Source: Chelatococcus composti
GTDB lineage: Bacteria; Pseudomonadota; Alphaproteobacteria; Rhizobiales; Beijerinckiaceae
Direction: 5' to 3'
Assembly: GCF_014201415.1 (NCBI RefSeq)
Contig: NZ_JACHEH010000005.1
Span: 186,001-250,000 of the forward strand
Length of the DNA stretch: 64,000 nt
Shown here: piece after piece, positions 50,930 to 59,114 of the stretch
Position numbering within the stretch: the first letter of the stretch is position 1
Layout: every line of letters begins with the position of its first letter
The notes under the pieces: model-generated
What the model saw: only the letters and a program-made list of their open reading frames with translations
The model's database searches: none
Told to the model about the DNA's origin: nothing
Made by a program: the position numbers and the translations under genes

Positions 50930-51670
50930 ATGGCGACTCTCGAAGGTGGCGCCTTCGACGACACCCTCTTCGGTACGCGAGGCGCAGACGTGATCTGGGG
51001 CCACGGCGGCGATGACCTGATCTTCGGCGCCCGTGGTGACGATGCACTGTTCGGCGGCGAGGGTGACGACCGGCTCTTCGGCGGTCAGGGCGACGACGCC
51101 CTGTTCGGCGGCGAGGGGGATGACCTCCTGTTCGGCGGCCGCGGCGACGACATCCTCCAGGGTGGCGTCGGTGATGATGTCCTGTTCGGCGGTCAGGGCG
51201 ATGACATCCTGCAGGGTGGCGCCGGCGACGACGTCCTCGAGGGTGGCCGTGGTGACGACATCCTCCAGGGCGGCGCCGGAGACGACATCCTGCGCGGCGG
51301 CCAGGGCGACGATATCCTTCAGGGTGGCGCCGGCGATGACGTTCTCATCGGCGGTCGCGGAGACGACATCCTGCAGGGCGGTGCCGGCGACGACATCCTC
51401 CAGGGTGGCGGCGGCAGCGACGTCTTCGTCTTCACTGGCGGCGGCGGCAACGATGTCGTGCTCGACTTCAAGGTCGGCGAAGATGTCCTGCAGATCTCGA
51501 AGGACATCAACGGCACGGGCATCGAGTCGGCGGAAGATCTGGTCGACCGCATCCACCAGGCGGGTGCGAACACCGTGGTCGATCTCGGCAACGGCGACAC
51601 CATTACGCTCGTCAATACGGACGCCGAGAGCGTCCAGCAGAACCCGGGCGACTACTTCACCGTCCACTGA
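50930..51670 (+). CDS. Type I-secreted RTX repeat protein
   Basis: 246-residue acidic protein. Residues 6-167 are about 18 consecutive calcium-binding nonapeptides of the form GGxGDDxLx; there is no other N-terminal domain. The C-terminal 70 residues, DVVLDFKVGEDVLQISKDINGTGIES to YFTVH, match the uncleaved secretion signal region of RTX proteins (VVDLGNGDTITLVN). It should be exported unfolded by the transporter encoded just upstream and fold as a parallel beta roll on binding calcium outside the cell. With no enzymatic part, it may act as a surface scaffold, adhesin or matrix protein. GAAGGAG precedes the ATG. Confidence 0.9.
   Translation: MATLEGGAFDDTLFGTRGADVIWGHGGDDLIFGARGDDALFGGEGDDRLFGGQGDDALFGGEGDDLLFGGRGDDILQGGVGDDVLFGGQGDDILQGGAGDDVLEGGRGDDILQGGAGDDILRGGQGDDILQGGAGDDVLIGGRGDDILQGGAGDDILQGGGGSDVFVFTGGGGNDVVLDFKVGEDVLQISKDINGTGIESAEDLVDRIHQAGANTVVDLGNGDTITLVNTDAESVQQNPGDYFTVH
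50945..51430 (+). repeat. 27-bp tandem repeats encoding RTX nonapeptides
   Basis: About 18 units of 27 bases. From unit 8 on, the units alternate between GGxGDDILQ and GGA/RGDDVL types, giving a 54-base higher-order period with near-identical DNA such as GGCGACGACATCCTCCAGGG. Expansion or contraction by slippage or recombination is likely. Confidence 0.9.
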
Positions 51671-51679
51671 CAATAAGGA

Positions 51680-51713
51680 GGGGCGTCGCGGCCGCTGGCG
51701 GCTGCGGCGCCCC
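51680..51713 (+). terminator. Strong hairpin between RTX and glycosyltransferase genes
   Basis: GGGGCGTCGCGGCCG (51680-51694), CTGG loop, CGGCTGCGGCGCCCC (51699-51713): all 15 positions pair, two as G-U. It begins ten bases after the RTX stop codon. No T run follows. Likely a partial terminator or mRNA-protecting stem that keeps RTX expression above that of the downstream genes. Confidence 0.6.
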
Positions 51714-51733
51714 CGCCGATGCGGGGTGAATGG

Positions 51734-53980
51734 ATGGCGTTGCTCGATGTCGACGAAAGGGTTGCCGAGGCCGCAGAGACCGGGCAACCGCGAGTCTTTC
51801 TCCTCGATCGCGAGGTGCTCCTGCTCGCGTGGGACGTGGCGCAGACGGTCGAGGCCGTGGTGCCGCTGTCCGTCGCGGGTGGCCTGTCCATCGCGCCAAC
51901 GGCTTCACTGCGCCTGACGCGGGCCGAGGGTGGCACGCGTCTTCTGTGGGCCCTGCGCCGCCCGGGCGGCATGACGCTCAACATTTCCCTGGCCGCGAGC
52001 ACGCCGGGCGAGCGGGTGGACATCACGGTCGGTGCGCAGGAGGCGGTTGCGCCGGCCGATGCGGCGAGCCTTCTCGGAGGTCTCGACGCCGGGGGCCGCA
52101 TCGCGCTCCTGTCCGCGCTGCTCAACCTCTGGCCGTCGCTGTTCCGGCTGCGGCGCAGCCGCGCCTATCTCACGCTGCTGCGCTCGCTGCTGCAGACGAT
52201 GGCCCCCAACCCGCCGGCTGCCGTCGTCCTGGCGCGCGCCGCGGATGATTCCATTCTCGTCGGGACGCTGCTGGCCGCCGGCTTCGGCCGCATCGACGCC
52301 GTCCATGCCGTCGGCGAGGCCGGCCTGCACCGGCTTGAGGGCACGCCCCACTGCGCCCCCCTGGGCCGGGACGGCCGCCAGAGCGTCCATCTCCTCGCCG
52401 ATGCTGCTGCGCTCGCGGGACCGGGTGTCCTCATCGTGTTCGCCGGGCCCGACGGACTCAGCGTGCGCGCGCTGGCCGAGGCGGGCACGCGTCCCCCGTC
52501 GATGGTGCGCTGGCTGCGTGAGAAGGCGCAGGGCGCGCCCGGCCTGCGCGAGCATCTGCTGCGCGAGCTTTCGGCGCGCTCCGCGGCGGGACAGGCCATG
52601 GCGCTTGAGGCACAGCTGCGCGCGCCCCTGCAGCCGCGGCGCGTCACGGGCGGCGGGGCAACCCCGTCGGCGGAGATCGCCACCGCGCTGGCGACGGCCT
52701 CGGGCACGCTCGTCACCGGCTGGTACCGCGACCCGAGCGAACTCGTCGCCGGCATCGAGACGCTGACGGCGGAAGGGCCGCAGGATCTGACGCCGGGCCT
52801 TCACCGCTTCCCCGTCGAGATCGACGGGCCGGGGGCGGACATCCGCCTGCGTGCCACTGGCTTCGTGGTACGCGCGCCGGCCTTTCCCGGCGCTGTGCCG
52901 TTGCTGCAGCCGCGTTTCCGCCTGCGCCTGAAATCGGGCGCCGTCCACGATCTCGTGCCGTCGCCGCAGCCGGTGGATCCGGCCGAGCGCCGGGCAGCTG
53001 CCCTGCGGGCCGTGCCGCCCCAGCACGTGGACGAGACGGTGCTCGCTGGCACCATCGCGCCGGTTGTTGCCCGCCTGCATGCCGAGGCGCGCGAGCGCGT
53101 CGGCGCGCCCTCGCCGGTGGCGATCGGACGACCCGTGGAGCGGCCGCGGGTGTCGGTCGTCGTGCCGCTCTACCGCGTGCTCGACTTCCTGCGCTTCCAG
53201 ATCGCCGCCTTCGCGGCCGATCCCTGGTTCCGCGACCATGCCGAGCTGATCTACGTGCTCGATTCACCCGAGCAGGCCCGCGATGTCGAGCATCTCCTCA
53301 CCGGGCTGCACCTCGTCTACGCGCTGCCGGTGAAGCTCGTCGTGATGGCGCGCAACGCCGGCTTCGCACGCGCCTGCAACACCGGCGCGGCTGAAGCGCG
53401 CGGCGCCGTCCTCGCCATGGTCAATTCCGACGTCGTGCCGACGGCGCCCGGCTGGCTGCCGCAGCTCGCCCGGCGCCTCGACGGACGCCGCGGGATCGGC
53501 GCCGTGGGGCCCAAGCTGCTGTTCGAGGATGGCTCGCTGCAGCACGCGGGCATGTACTTCGCGCAGGATCATCGCGGCCGTTGGCTGAACCAGCACTTCT
53601 ACAAGGGCATGCCGCGCGACTACGCACCCGCCTGCGAGGAGCGCGTCGTGCCGGCCGTCACCGGCGCCTGCCTCGTGCTGACGCGCGCCCTCTTCGACGA
53701 GGTCGGCGGCTTCACCGAGGACTACGTGATCGGCGACTACGAGGACAGCGACCTGTGCCTCAAGATCACCGCGCGCGGCCGGCGCATCCTCTACGTGCCG
53801 GCCGTCGAGCTCTACCACCTCGAGCGCAGGTCGATGAGGGAGAGCGCCGACTACATGCGCGGCATCGCCTGGCAATACAACTGCGCCCTCCACGCGGCGC
53901 GCTGGGGCGACCTCATCACGGACATCATGCAACCCCGCGGCAGCCGCCGGCGCCGGCGGGAGAGGAGCCTTTGCGCATGA
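51734..53980 (+). CDS. GT2-type glycosyltransferase with sandwich domains
   Basis: 748-residue protein. Residues 1-330 are unassigned and alpha/beta-like. Around 330-385 is a GWYRDPSELVAGIETLTAEG unit of a GWxxDP sandwich type shared with two later genes. Residues 470-730 are a GT-A domain: RVSVVVPLYRVLDFLRFQIAAF, VVMARNAGFARACNTGAAEARGAVLAMVNSDVVP (metal-site D566), GAVGPKLLFEDGSLQHAGM and GDYEDSDLCLKI (acidic E670-D671). Key residues of an active inverting enzyme are kept. ATG 51734 has GGGGTGA six bases upstream and is preferred over ATG 51719. It opens the glycan gene run after the RTX gene and overlaps the next start. Confidence 0.82.
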   Translation: MALLDVDERVAEAAETGQPRVFLLDREVLLLAWDVAQTVEAVVPLSVAGGLSIAPTASLRLTRAEGGTRLLWALRRPGGMTLNISLAASTPGERVDITVGAQEAVAPADAASLLGGLDAGGRIALLSALLNLWPSLFRLRRSRAYLTLLRSLLQTMAPNPPAAVVLARAADDSILVGTLLAAGFGRIDAVHAVGEAGLHRLEGTPHCAPLGRDGRQSVHLLADAAALAGPGVLIVFAGPDGLSVRALAEAGTRPPSMVRWLREKAQGAPGLREHLLRELSARSAAGQAMALEAQLRAPLQPRRVTGGGATPSAEIATALATASGTLVTGWYRDPSELVAGIETLTAEGPQDLTPGLHRFPVEIDGPGADIRLRATGFVVRAPAFPGAVPLLQPRFRLRLKSGAVHDLVPSPQPVDPAERRAAALRAVPPQHVDETVLAGTIAPVVARLHAEARERVGAPSPVAIGRPVERPRVSVVVPLYRVLDFLRFQIAAFAADPWFRDHAELIYVLDSPEQARDVEHLLTGLHLVYALPVKLVVMARNAGFARACNTGAAEARGAVLAMVNSDVVPTAPGWLPQLARRLDGRRGIGAVGPKLLFEDGSLQHAGMYFAQDHRGRWLNQHFYKGMPRDYAPACEERVVPAVTGACLVLTRALFDEVGGFTEDYVIGDYEDSDLCLKITARGRRILYVPAVELYHLERRSMRESADYMRGIAWQYNCALHAARWGDLITDIMQPRGSRRRRRERSLCA

Positions 53981-54813
53981 CAGCCCAGATCGCCCACCGC
54001 ATCGTCCCGCACGACGCCTCGTCGCTCACCGGCGCCGAGGAGGCGCGCCTGACGTGGCTCATCGAGGCGGTTCAGAGGAACCGCTTCCTGCCTGCGCCGC
54101 CGGCGGAGAGCGTCTTCGTGGGCGACGGGGACTACCGTGCCATCGGCGCCGAGTTCCTCGGCCATTTCGTGCGCCTCGGCGGGCTCCGGCCGTCTGACCG
54201 GGTGCTCGACATCGGCTGCGGCATCGGCCGCATGGCGGTGCCGCTGACGCAGTATCTCGACAGCGACGCTGTCTACGAGGGCGTCGACCCGGTGGGGGAG
54301 GGCATCGCCTGGTGCGCGCAGACGATCACTCCTGTCTATCCCAACTTCCGCTTCTGCCGCCTTGACGTGGCGCACCCGCTCTATAACCCCGGGGGGCCGC
54401 TTGCGGGCGAGGACGTGGTGCTGCCCTTCCCGGACGGCAGCTTCGACTTCGCCGCCATGGTGTCGGTGGCGACCCACCTGCCGCTGGCCGAGATCGCCGC
54501 CTACATGCGCGAGGTCGCGCGCCTGCTCGCGCCGGGCGGCAGGCTGTTCCTCACCGCCTTCATCGTCACGCCGGGCGACCATGCGCGCGAGGGGGCCCGG
54601 CCGCGCTTCCAGCGCGGCGAGGCCGCCGGCACGTGGGTGGCCGATCCCGAGGCGCCGCTCGGCGCCATCGGCTTCGATGCCGGCCTCGTCGAGGGGGCCG
54701 TCGAAGCCGCGGGCCTGCGCATCGAGCGGGTGAGTCTCGGCCACTGGCGCGGCACGGAGGCGGCTCACTATCAGGACGTCATCGTGGCGAAGAGCCGGGA
54801 GGTGGCGGCATGA
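53977..54813 (+). CDS. Class I SAM-dependent methyltransferase
   Basis: 278-residue methyltransferase. Motif I VLDIGCGIGRMAVPLTQYL at about 75-93 binds S-adenosylmethionine, YEGVDPVGEGIAWC is motif II, and PFPDGSFDFAAMVSVATHLPL with LLAPGGRLFLTAFI are motifs III-IV. Probably methylates a sugar residue of the glycan encoded by the cluster. Flanked by ATGA overlaps on both sides, so it is translated with the two glycosyltransferases. Confidence 0.87.
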   Translation: MTAQIAHRIVPHDASSLTGAEEARLTWLIEAVQRNRFLPAPPAESVFVGDGDYRAIGAEFLGHFVRLGGLRPSDRVLDIGCGIGRMAVPLTQYLDSDAVYEGVDPVGEGIAWCAQTITPVYPNFRFCRLDVAHPLYNPGGPLAGEDVVLPFPDGSFDFAAMVSVATHLPLAEIAAYMREVARLLAPGGRLFLTAFIVTPGDHAREGARPRFQRGEAAGTWVADPEAPLGAIGFDAGLVEGAVEAAGLRIERVSLGHWRGTEAAHYQDVIVAKSREVAA

Positions 54814-56060
54814 GGGTGCTCGTCGTCGCGCACAATCATCCCGACTTCCATCCCGGCGGCACGGAAATCTTCGCGCACGACCTGTTCCTGGGCCTGAAGG
54901 AGCGGGGGCACCAGGCCCTGTTCCTCGCCGCCACGAACCGCATCCATCGCGACCCGCGGCCCGGTACGGCCTTCCAGGGGCTGCCCGGTGCCAGCGACGA
55001 GGTGGTGCTGTGGAGCGGGCACTTCGACCGCTTCTACATGAGCCAGACCGATACCTACGGCGTCGTGCCGGACCTCAGGAGCCTTGTCGAGAGCTTCCGC
55101 CCGAACGTGGTGCACATCCACCACCTTCTGCTCGTCGGCGTCGAGTTCATCGCCCTCGTGCGGCGCCTGCTGCCCGAGACGCGCATCGTCGTGACGCTGC
55201 ACGACTATTACCCCATCTGCGCGCACGACGGCCTCATGGTGCGCACGAAGGGGCGCGAGCGCTGCGACGGGGCCTCGCCGCACCGCTGCCACGGCTGCTT
55301 CCCCGAGATCGGCCCCGACCGCTTCCTGCTGCGGGAGCGACACCTGAAGACGCACTTCTCGCAGGTGGACCTGTTCATCGCGCCGAGCCGCTTCCTGAAG
55401 GAACGCTACGTCGCATGGGGGCTGCCGCCCGGCGCGATCGAGGTGGTCGCGAATGGTCGGCCGGCGGCGCCGGCTGCCGCCCATCGCTCCTCCCCCGACG
55501 GGCGGCGGCCGGTTTTCGGCTACTTCGGCAACCTCAACCCGTGGAAGGGCGTGACGGTGCTGCTGAAGGCGGCGGCGCAGCTCGCGGACCTCGACGGCTT
55601 TTCCCTGCGGCTGCACGGCGGGGCACCGTTCCAGGCCGAGCATTTCGTGGCGCAGGTCGATGCGCTCGCCGCCGCCGGAGAACCGCGGGTGGTGCGGCTC
55701 GGTGCCTATCGCCCCGAGGAGCTGCCGGCGCTCATGGCGGCGGTCGACTGGGTGGTCGTGCCTTCCATCTGGTGGGAGAACGCACCGCTCGTCATCCAGG
55801 AGGCCTTCCGCCACCGCCGGCCGGTCATCGCCAGCGGCATCGGCGGCATGGCTGAGATGGTGCGCGATGGTGTCGACGGCCTGCTCGTGCGGCCGGACGA
55901 CCCGGTCGCGCTCGCCGCGGCGATGCGCGAGGCCGTGGAGACGCCGGGCCTCTGGGAGAAGCTCGTGGCCGGCATCGTCGCGCCGCCGGAGATCGGCGAG
56001 GTCGCCGACCGGCACATCGCCCTCTACGGCCGCGCCCGCCGCATGGCGGACGCCGCCTGA
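54810..56060 (+). CDS. GT4 glycosyltransferase A of the RTX/glycan cluster
   Basis: 416-residue GT-B enzyme. MRVLVVAHNHPDFHPGGTEIFAHDLFLGLKERGHQALFLAA starts the acceptor domain; VVTLHDYYPICAHDGLMVR, four cysteines around GRERCDGASPHRCHGCFP, and the donor-side FGYFGNLNPWKGVTVLLKAAAQL and SIWWENAPLVIQEAFRHRRPVIAS follow. It is a paralogue of the GT4 at 59115-60473, sharing SIWWEN-P-VIQE and IGGMAE-DGVDGL. The Cys cluster is typical of this O-antigen-type GT4 branch. Confidence 0.88.
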   Translation: MRVLVVAHNHPDFHPGGTEIFAHDLFLGLKERGHQALFLAATNRIHRDPRPGTAFQGLPGASDEVVLWSGHFDRFYMSQTDTYGVVPDLRSLVESFRPNVVHIHHLLLVGVEFIALVRRLLPETRIVVTLHDYYPICAHDGLMVRTKGRERCDGASPHRCHGCFPEIGPDRFLLRERHLKTHFSQVDLFIAPSRFLKERYVAWGLPPGAIEVVANGRPAAPAAAHRSSPDGRRPVFGYFGNLNPWKGVTVLLKAAAQLADLDGFSLRLHGGAPFQAEHFVAQVDALAAAGEPRVVRLGAYRPEELPALMAAVDWVVVPSIWWENAPLVIQEAFRHRRPVIASGIGGMAEMVRDGVDGLLVRPDDPVALAAAMREAVETPGLWEKLVAGIVAPPEIGEVADRHIALYGRARRMADAA

Positions 56061-56074
56061 ACGAGGAGGATCTC

Positions 56075-56896
56075 ATGACTGCCCAAGCCACTGCTCAAGC
56101 CACGGCTGAGGCAACGGCCGGACGGAGACCGGCCAACGCCCCGGCAGCGCACGCGCCGGCCGAGGCGGCGAGCCCGGCCGCGGACATCAACGGCCGCATG
56201 GATGCCATCGAGGGCGCGCGCCTCTTCGGCTGGGTGTGGGATCGCAACCGCCCGCTGGAGCGCCTGCAGGTCCGGGTGCTCATCGCCGGACGCCAGGTGC
56301 TGTCGGCTGTCGCCGACAAGCCGCGCGTCGACCTGCGCCGCAACGGCGTCGGCGACGGTGCCCATGCCTTCGAGATCGATCTGCCGGAGTTCGTGCTCGA
56401 TCATCTCGACAAGCTGTCCATCATCGCGACCTCACCCTCAACAGGCCAGGAGATGGCGCTGCGCATGCCCTCGCAGGACGAGCGGGCGGTCGAGGCGGCG
56501 ATGAACACGCCCCTCGGCCGGGTGCTCGACCAGCTCGACGTGCTCATCGCCGCCCAGCGCCGCTCGCAGATCATCCAGCGCGAGGCCGCCGAGGCGCTCA
56601 GGGCCACGGCCGAGCAGGTGGAGAAGATGTCCTCCAACGAGGAGGGGGTCGGCGCCGCCGTGGAGCTGGTGCGCGCGAGCCAGGCCGAGCTGACGCGCCG
56701 CGTGTCGGACATCGAGGTCTTCCTCATGCGTTTCGACCGCACGCTCGCCGATTTCGACGAGCGCATCCGCGAGCTGACGAACACGGCCGACCGGCCCATG
56801 CGCCGCGCGGTGACGCTGCTCGGTGCCATCGGCGTCGTGGCGGCGGCTTCGTCCATCGCGGCGTTGCTCGTGCTCGTGGGGAGGATGGGCACCTGA
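56075..56896 (+). CDS. Coiled-coil, C-terminally anchored GWxxD-domain protein
   Basis: 273-residue protein of unknown function. After an alanine/threonine-rich leader (1-35), residues 38-130 form a GWVWDRNRPLERLQVRVLIAGRQVL sandwich-type domain like those in the neighbouring glycosyltransferases. Residues 150-240 are helical and likely coiled coil (QLDVLIAAQRRSQIIQREAAEALRATAEQVEKM). The last 25 residues, VTLLGAIGVVAAASSIAALLVLV, are one membrane helix close to the C-terminus. Without a signal peptide it should face the cytoplasm as a tail-anchored scaffold. GAGGAG lies just before the ATG. Confidence 0.65.
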   Translation: MTAQATAQATAEATAGRRPANAPAAHAPAEAASPAADINGRMDAIEGARLFGWVWDRNRPLERLQVRVLIAGRQVLSAVADKPRVDLRRNGVGDGAHAFEIDLPEFVLDHLDKLSIIATSPSTGQEMALRMPSQDERAVEAAMNTPLGRVLDQLDVLIAAQRRSQIIQREAAEALRATAEQVEKMSSNEEGVGAAVELVRASQAELTRRVSDIEVFLMRFDRTLADFDERIRELTNTADRPMRRAVTLLGAIGVVAAASSIAALLVLVGRMGT

Positions 56897-56934
56897 GGGC
56901 AGACGCGAAACGCACGATCAGGGAGAGAGGACCA

Positions 56935-59112
56935 GTGACCGACGAACCCAACCTGCCCATCGACGGCGAGACGGCGCTCGCAGCGCCCATCGGCGAGGAG
57001 TTCGTGCTCGTCCTCGGCGTGGCCGATGCCATGCCGCAGACCCTGCAGGTGCTGCTCAACGGCGATCCGGCGATGTGCATGGAGGCGACGGTCGTCTCCT
57101 GGCGGCGGCCAGGCGCGCCGGCGGACATCGCGGAGGGCTTCGTGGCGGCCATACCGCTGCAGATCGCCGGACGCCTTCGCCTCGGCTCTGTCGTCATGCG
57201 GCGGGCGGGCCGGCCGGTGCGCTTCACGCTGATGCGCCGTGCCCTGCCTCTGCCGGGGCTGCTCCACCTCATGGCGGCCGATGCGGGCGATGCCTTCGCC
57301 GATGCCGTCGACGGGCTCATCCAGGCGCTGATGGCAGGTCGCGGCAGCCCGCGGCGGCTCGCGGCGGCGCTCACCATGCTGCAGGTCGCGGCGCGCAACG
57401 ATGGCTTCGTCGAGGTCATGGGTGCGCTCGACACGGGCGAGGTTTACCTGCAGGGCTGGTCCACGGAGCTGCCGGCGGATGGGACGCGCCTGCTCGTCTC
57501 GCACGAGGGCTTCCTCGTCGGTGATTTCGTCGCCGCAACGGTGCCGCGCGAGGACCTGGGCGACAACGGCCGCGGCTTCGTCGGCCTGCTCGATCCGGGC
57601 AAGGTGCCCGTCGCGCCCGAGGCCTTCGAGCGCCTTTTCTTCCGCGGCGCGCACGGCTGGCGCTCGCTCGACATCTACGAGCGGCGCGTGCTGCTCGCCT
57701 CCACCGATGTGCCGGCCCACATCCGCGACGTGCTGCCTCGGGCCGAGGCCAGCCCCGAGACACTGCTGCGGCTGCGCCGCGCGGCACAGCGCTTCGACGG
57801 GCGCGACACGGTCTCGCCGTTGCAGAAGCCGATCCGCCTCGGCATGGATCTTGCGGCAGAGGTGCCGGGCGGCGGCATGCTCGTGTCCGGCTGGATGCTG
57901 GACCCCGAGGGGCTGGTCGACAGCATCGCCCTGCGCTGCGGCACAGCGGCGGAGACCATCGGCGGCAGCTGGACGCGCCTGCCGCGGCCGGACGTGACGC
58001 ACGCCTTCCAGAACGATCCGCTCTTTGCCGGTCGCATCGATCCCACGCGCCACGACCACGGCTTCCTCGCCTTCGTGCCCGGCGTGTCGGCCAGCGACGA
58101 CTGCCCGGCCTATTTCGAGCTGACGATCGACGCGGACACCATCGCCTTCTATCCGCTCACGGTCGCGCGCGGCCTGTCGCGGCAGGCGCTGGAGCGCCTG
58201 ATGTCGGCGCTCGACCCGCATACCGCCACCGCCTCGCTCGCCATCGAGCGGCACATCGGGCCGATGCTGCAGGCCATGCAGCGGCCGGCGCCGCGGATCG
58301 TGGAGATCCGCGACTTCGGCTTCGACGAGGCGGCGCCGCTGGCACTCGTCGTCGGCGCCGCCGGCGAGGCGGAGGAGGCGGCCGTCGCCCTCTCGCTGCT
58401 GGCGCTCGATCCCGAGACGCGCAACGTGCCCATCGTCCTGTCCGTGCCCGTCGGCCATGCCGACCGGGTCGGGGCCGACGCGCAGCGGCTCGCCGGTTTC
58501 TACGGGCTCGGCCTGCGGCTCGTGATTGGCGAGGGTATCGAGGACATGTGTGACGCTTTCGAGGCGGCCGTCGGCGCCACGGGCGCCGAGACGCTCGCCT
58601 TCCTCTCCGCCTCGGTGCTGCCGCGCGAGGCCGGCTGGCTGTCGCGCATGGAGCGCGCCTACCGGGCCCGTGGCGGCAAGGTGCTGGTCAGCCCCACCAT
58701 CGTGTTCGAGGACGATTCCATCCGCTTCGCGGGTACGTGGCTGGAGACGGACGGTGGCGAGCGGCGGCTGAGTGACCGCTACATCGGCTATCCGCGCGAT
58801 GTGGTGCGCAACGCCGAGCCGAGCGATGTCGTGGCCGGCACGGTCGCCTGTTGCCTCCTGCCGCGCGCCGCCATCGAGGCGGTAGGCGGCTTCAACCGCT
58901 CCTATCTCGGCCCCACCGAAAAGGGACGCGACCTGTGCCTGCAGCTCAAGCTCGCCGGCACGCCGTCCGTGTGGCTGCCCGAGGTGGAGATGATCGCCGC
59001 CGAGGAGAACGCCGGCACCATCGCAACGCCGTGGCAGAAGCTGGCCCAGCGGGCCGACCGCTGGAGCTTCAACCGCCGCTGGACGCTCCTTGTCGCCAAC
59101 ATGCGGGGGTGA
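56935..59112 (+). CDS. Degenerate glycosyltransferase-like protein with GW domains
   Basis: 725-residue protein. Two GW-type sandwich units are visible (EVYLQGWSTELPADGTRLLVSHEGFLVGDF near 165 and MLVSGWMLDPEGLVDSIALRCG near 320). The C-terminal 270 residues align with the GT-A domain of the 748-residue protein, for example REAGWLSRMERAYRARGGKVLVSPTIVFEDDSIRFAG and AVGGFNRSYLGP. The metal-site NSD is S558-A-S560 and the acidic ED pair reads E662-K663. It therefore looks like a catalytically dead paralogue kept for binding or scaffolding. GTG start with GGGAGAGAGG upstream. Confidence 0.72.
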   Translation: MTDEPNLPIDGETALAAPIGEEFVLVLGVADAMPQTLQVLLNGDPAMCMEATVVSWRRPGAPADIAEGFVAAIPLQIAGRLRLGSVVMRRAGRPVRFTLMRRALPLPGLLHLMAADAGDAFADAVDGLIQALMAGRGSPRRLAAALTMLQVAARNDGFVEVMGALDTGEVYLQGWSTELPADGTRLLVSHEGFLVGDFVAATVPREDLGDNGRGFVGLLDPGKVPVAPEAFERLFFRGAHGWRSLDIYERRVLLASTDVPAHIRDVLPRAEASPETLLRLRRAAQRFDGRDTVSPLQKPIRLGMDLAAEVPGGGMLVSGWMLDPEGLVDSIALRCGTAAETIGGSWTRLPRPDVTHAFQNDPLFAGRIDPTRHDHGFLAFVPGVSASDDCPAYFELTIDADTIAFYPLTVARGLSRQALERLMSALDPHTATASLAIERHIGPMLQAMQRPAPRIVEIRDFGFDEAAPLALVVGAAGEAEEAAVALSLLALDPETRNVPIVLSVPVGHADRVGADAQRLAGFYGLGLRLVIGEGIEDMCDAFEAAVGATGAETLAFLSASVLPREAGWLSRMERAYRARGGKVLVSPTIVFEDDSIRFAGTWLETDGGERRLSDRYIGYPRDVVRNAEPSDVVAGTVACCLLPRAAIEAVGGFNRSYLGPTEKGRDLCLQLKLAGTPSVWLPEVEMIAAEENAGTIATPWQKLAQRADRWSFNRRWTLLVANMRG

Positions 59113-59114
59113 AG

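Noticed and set aside
50945-51430. Possible CRISPR array because of regular short repeats
   Set aside because: Repeats are contiguous 27-base coding units without unique spacers and translate to RTX nonapeptides.
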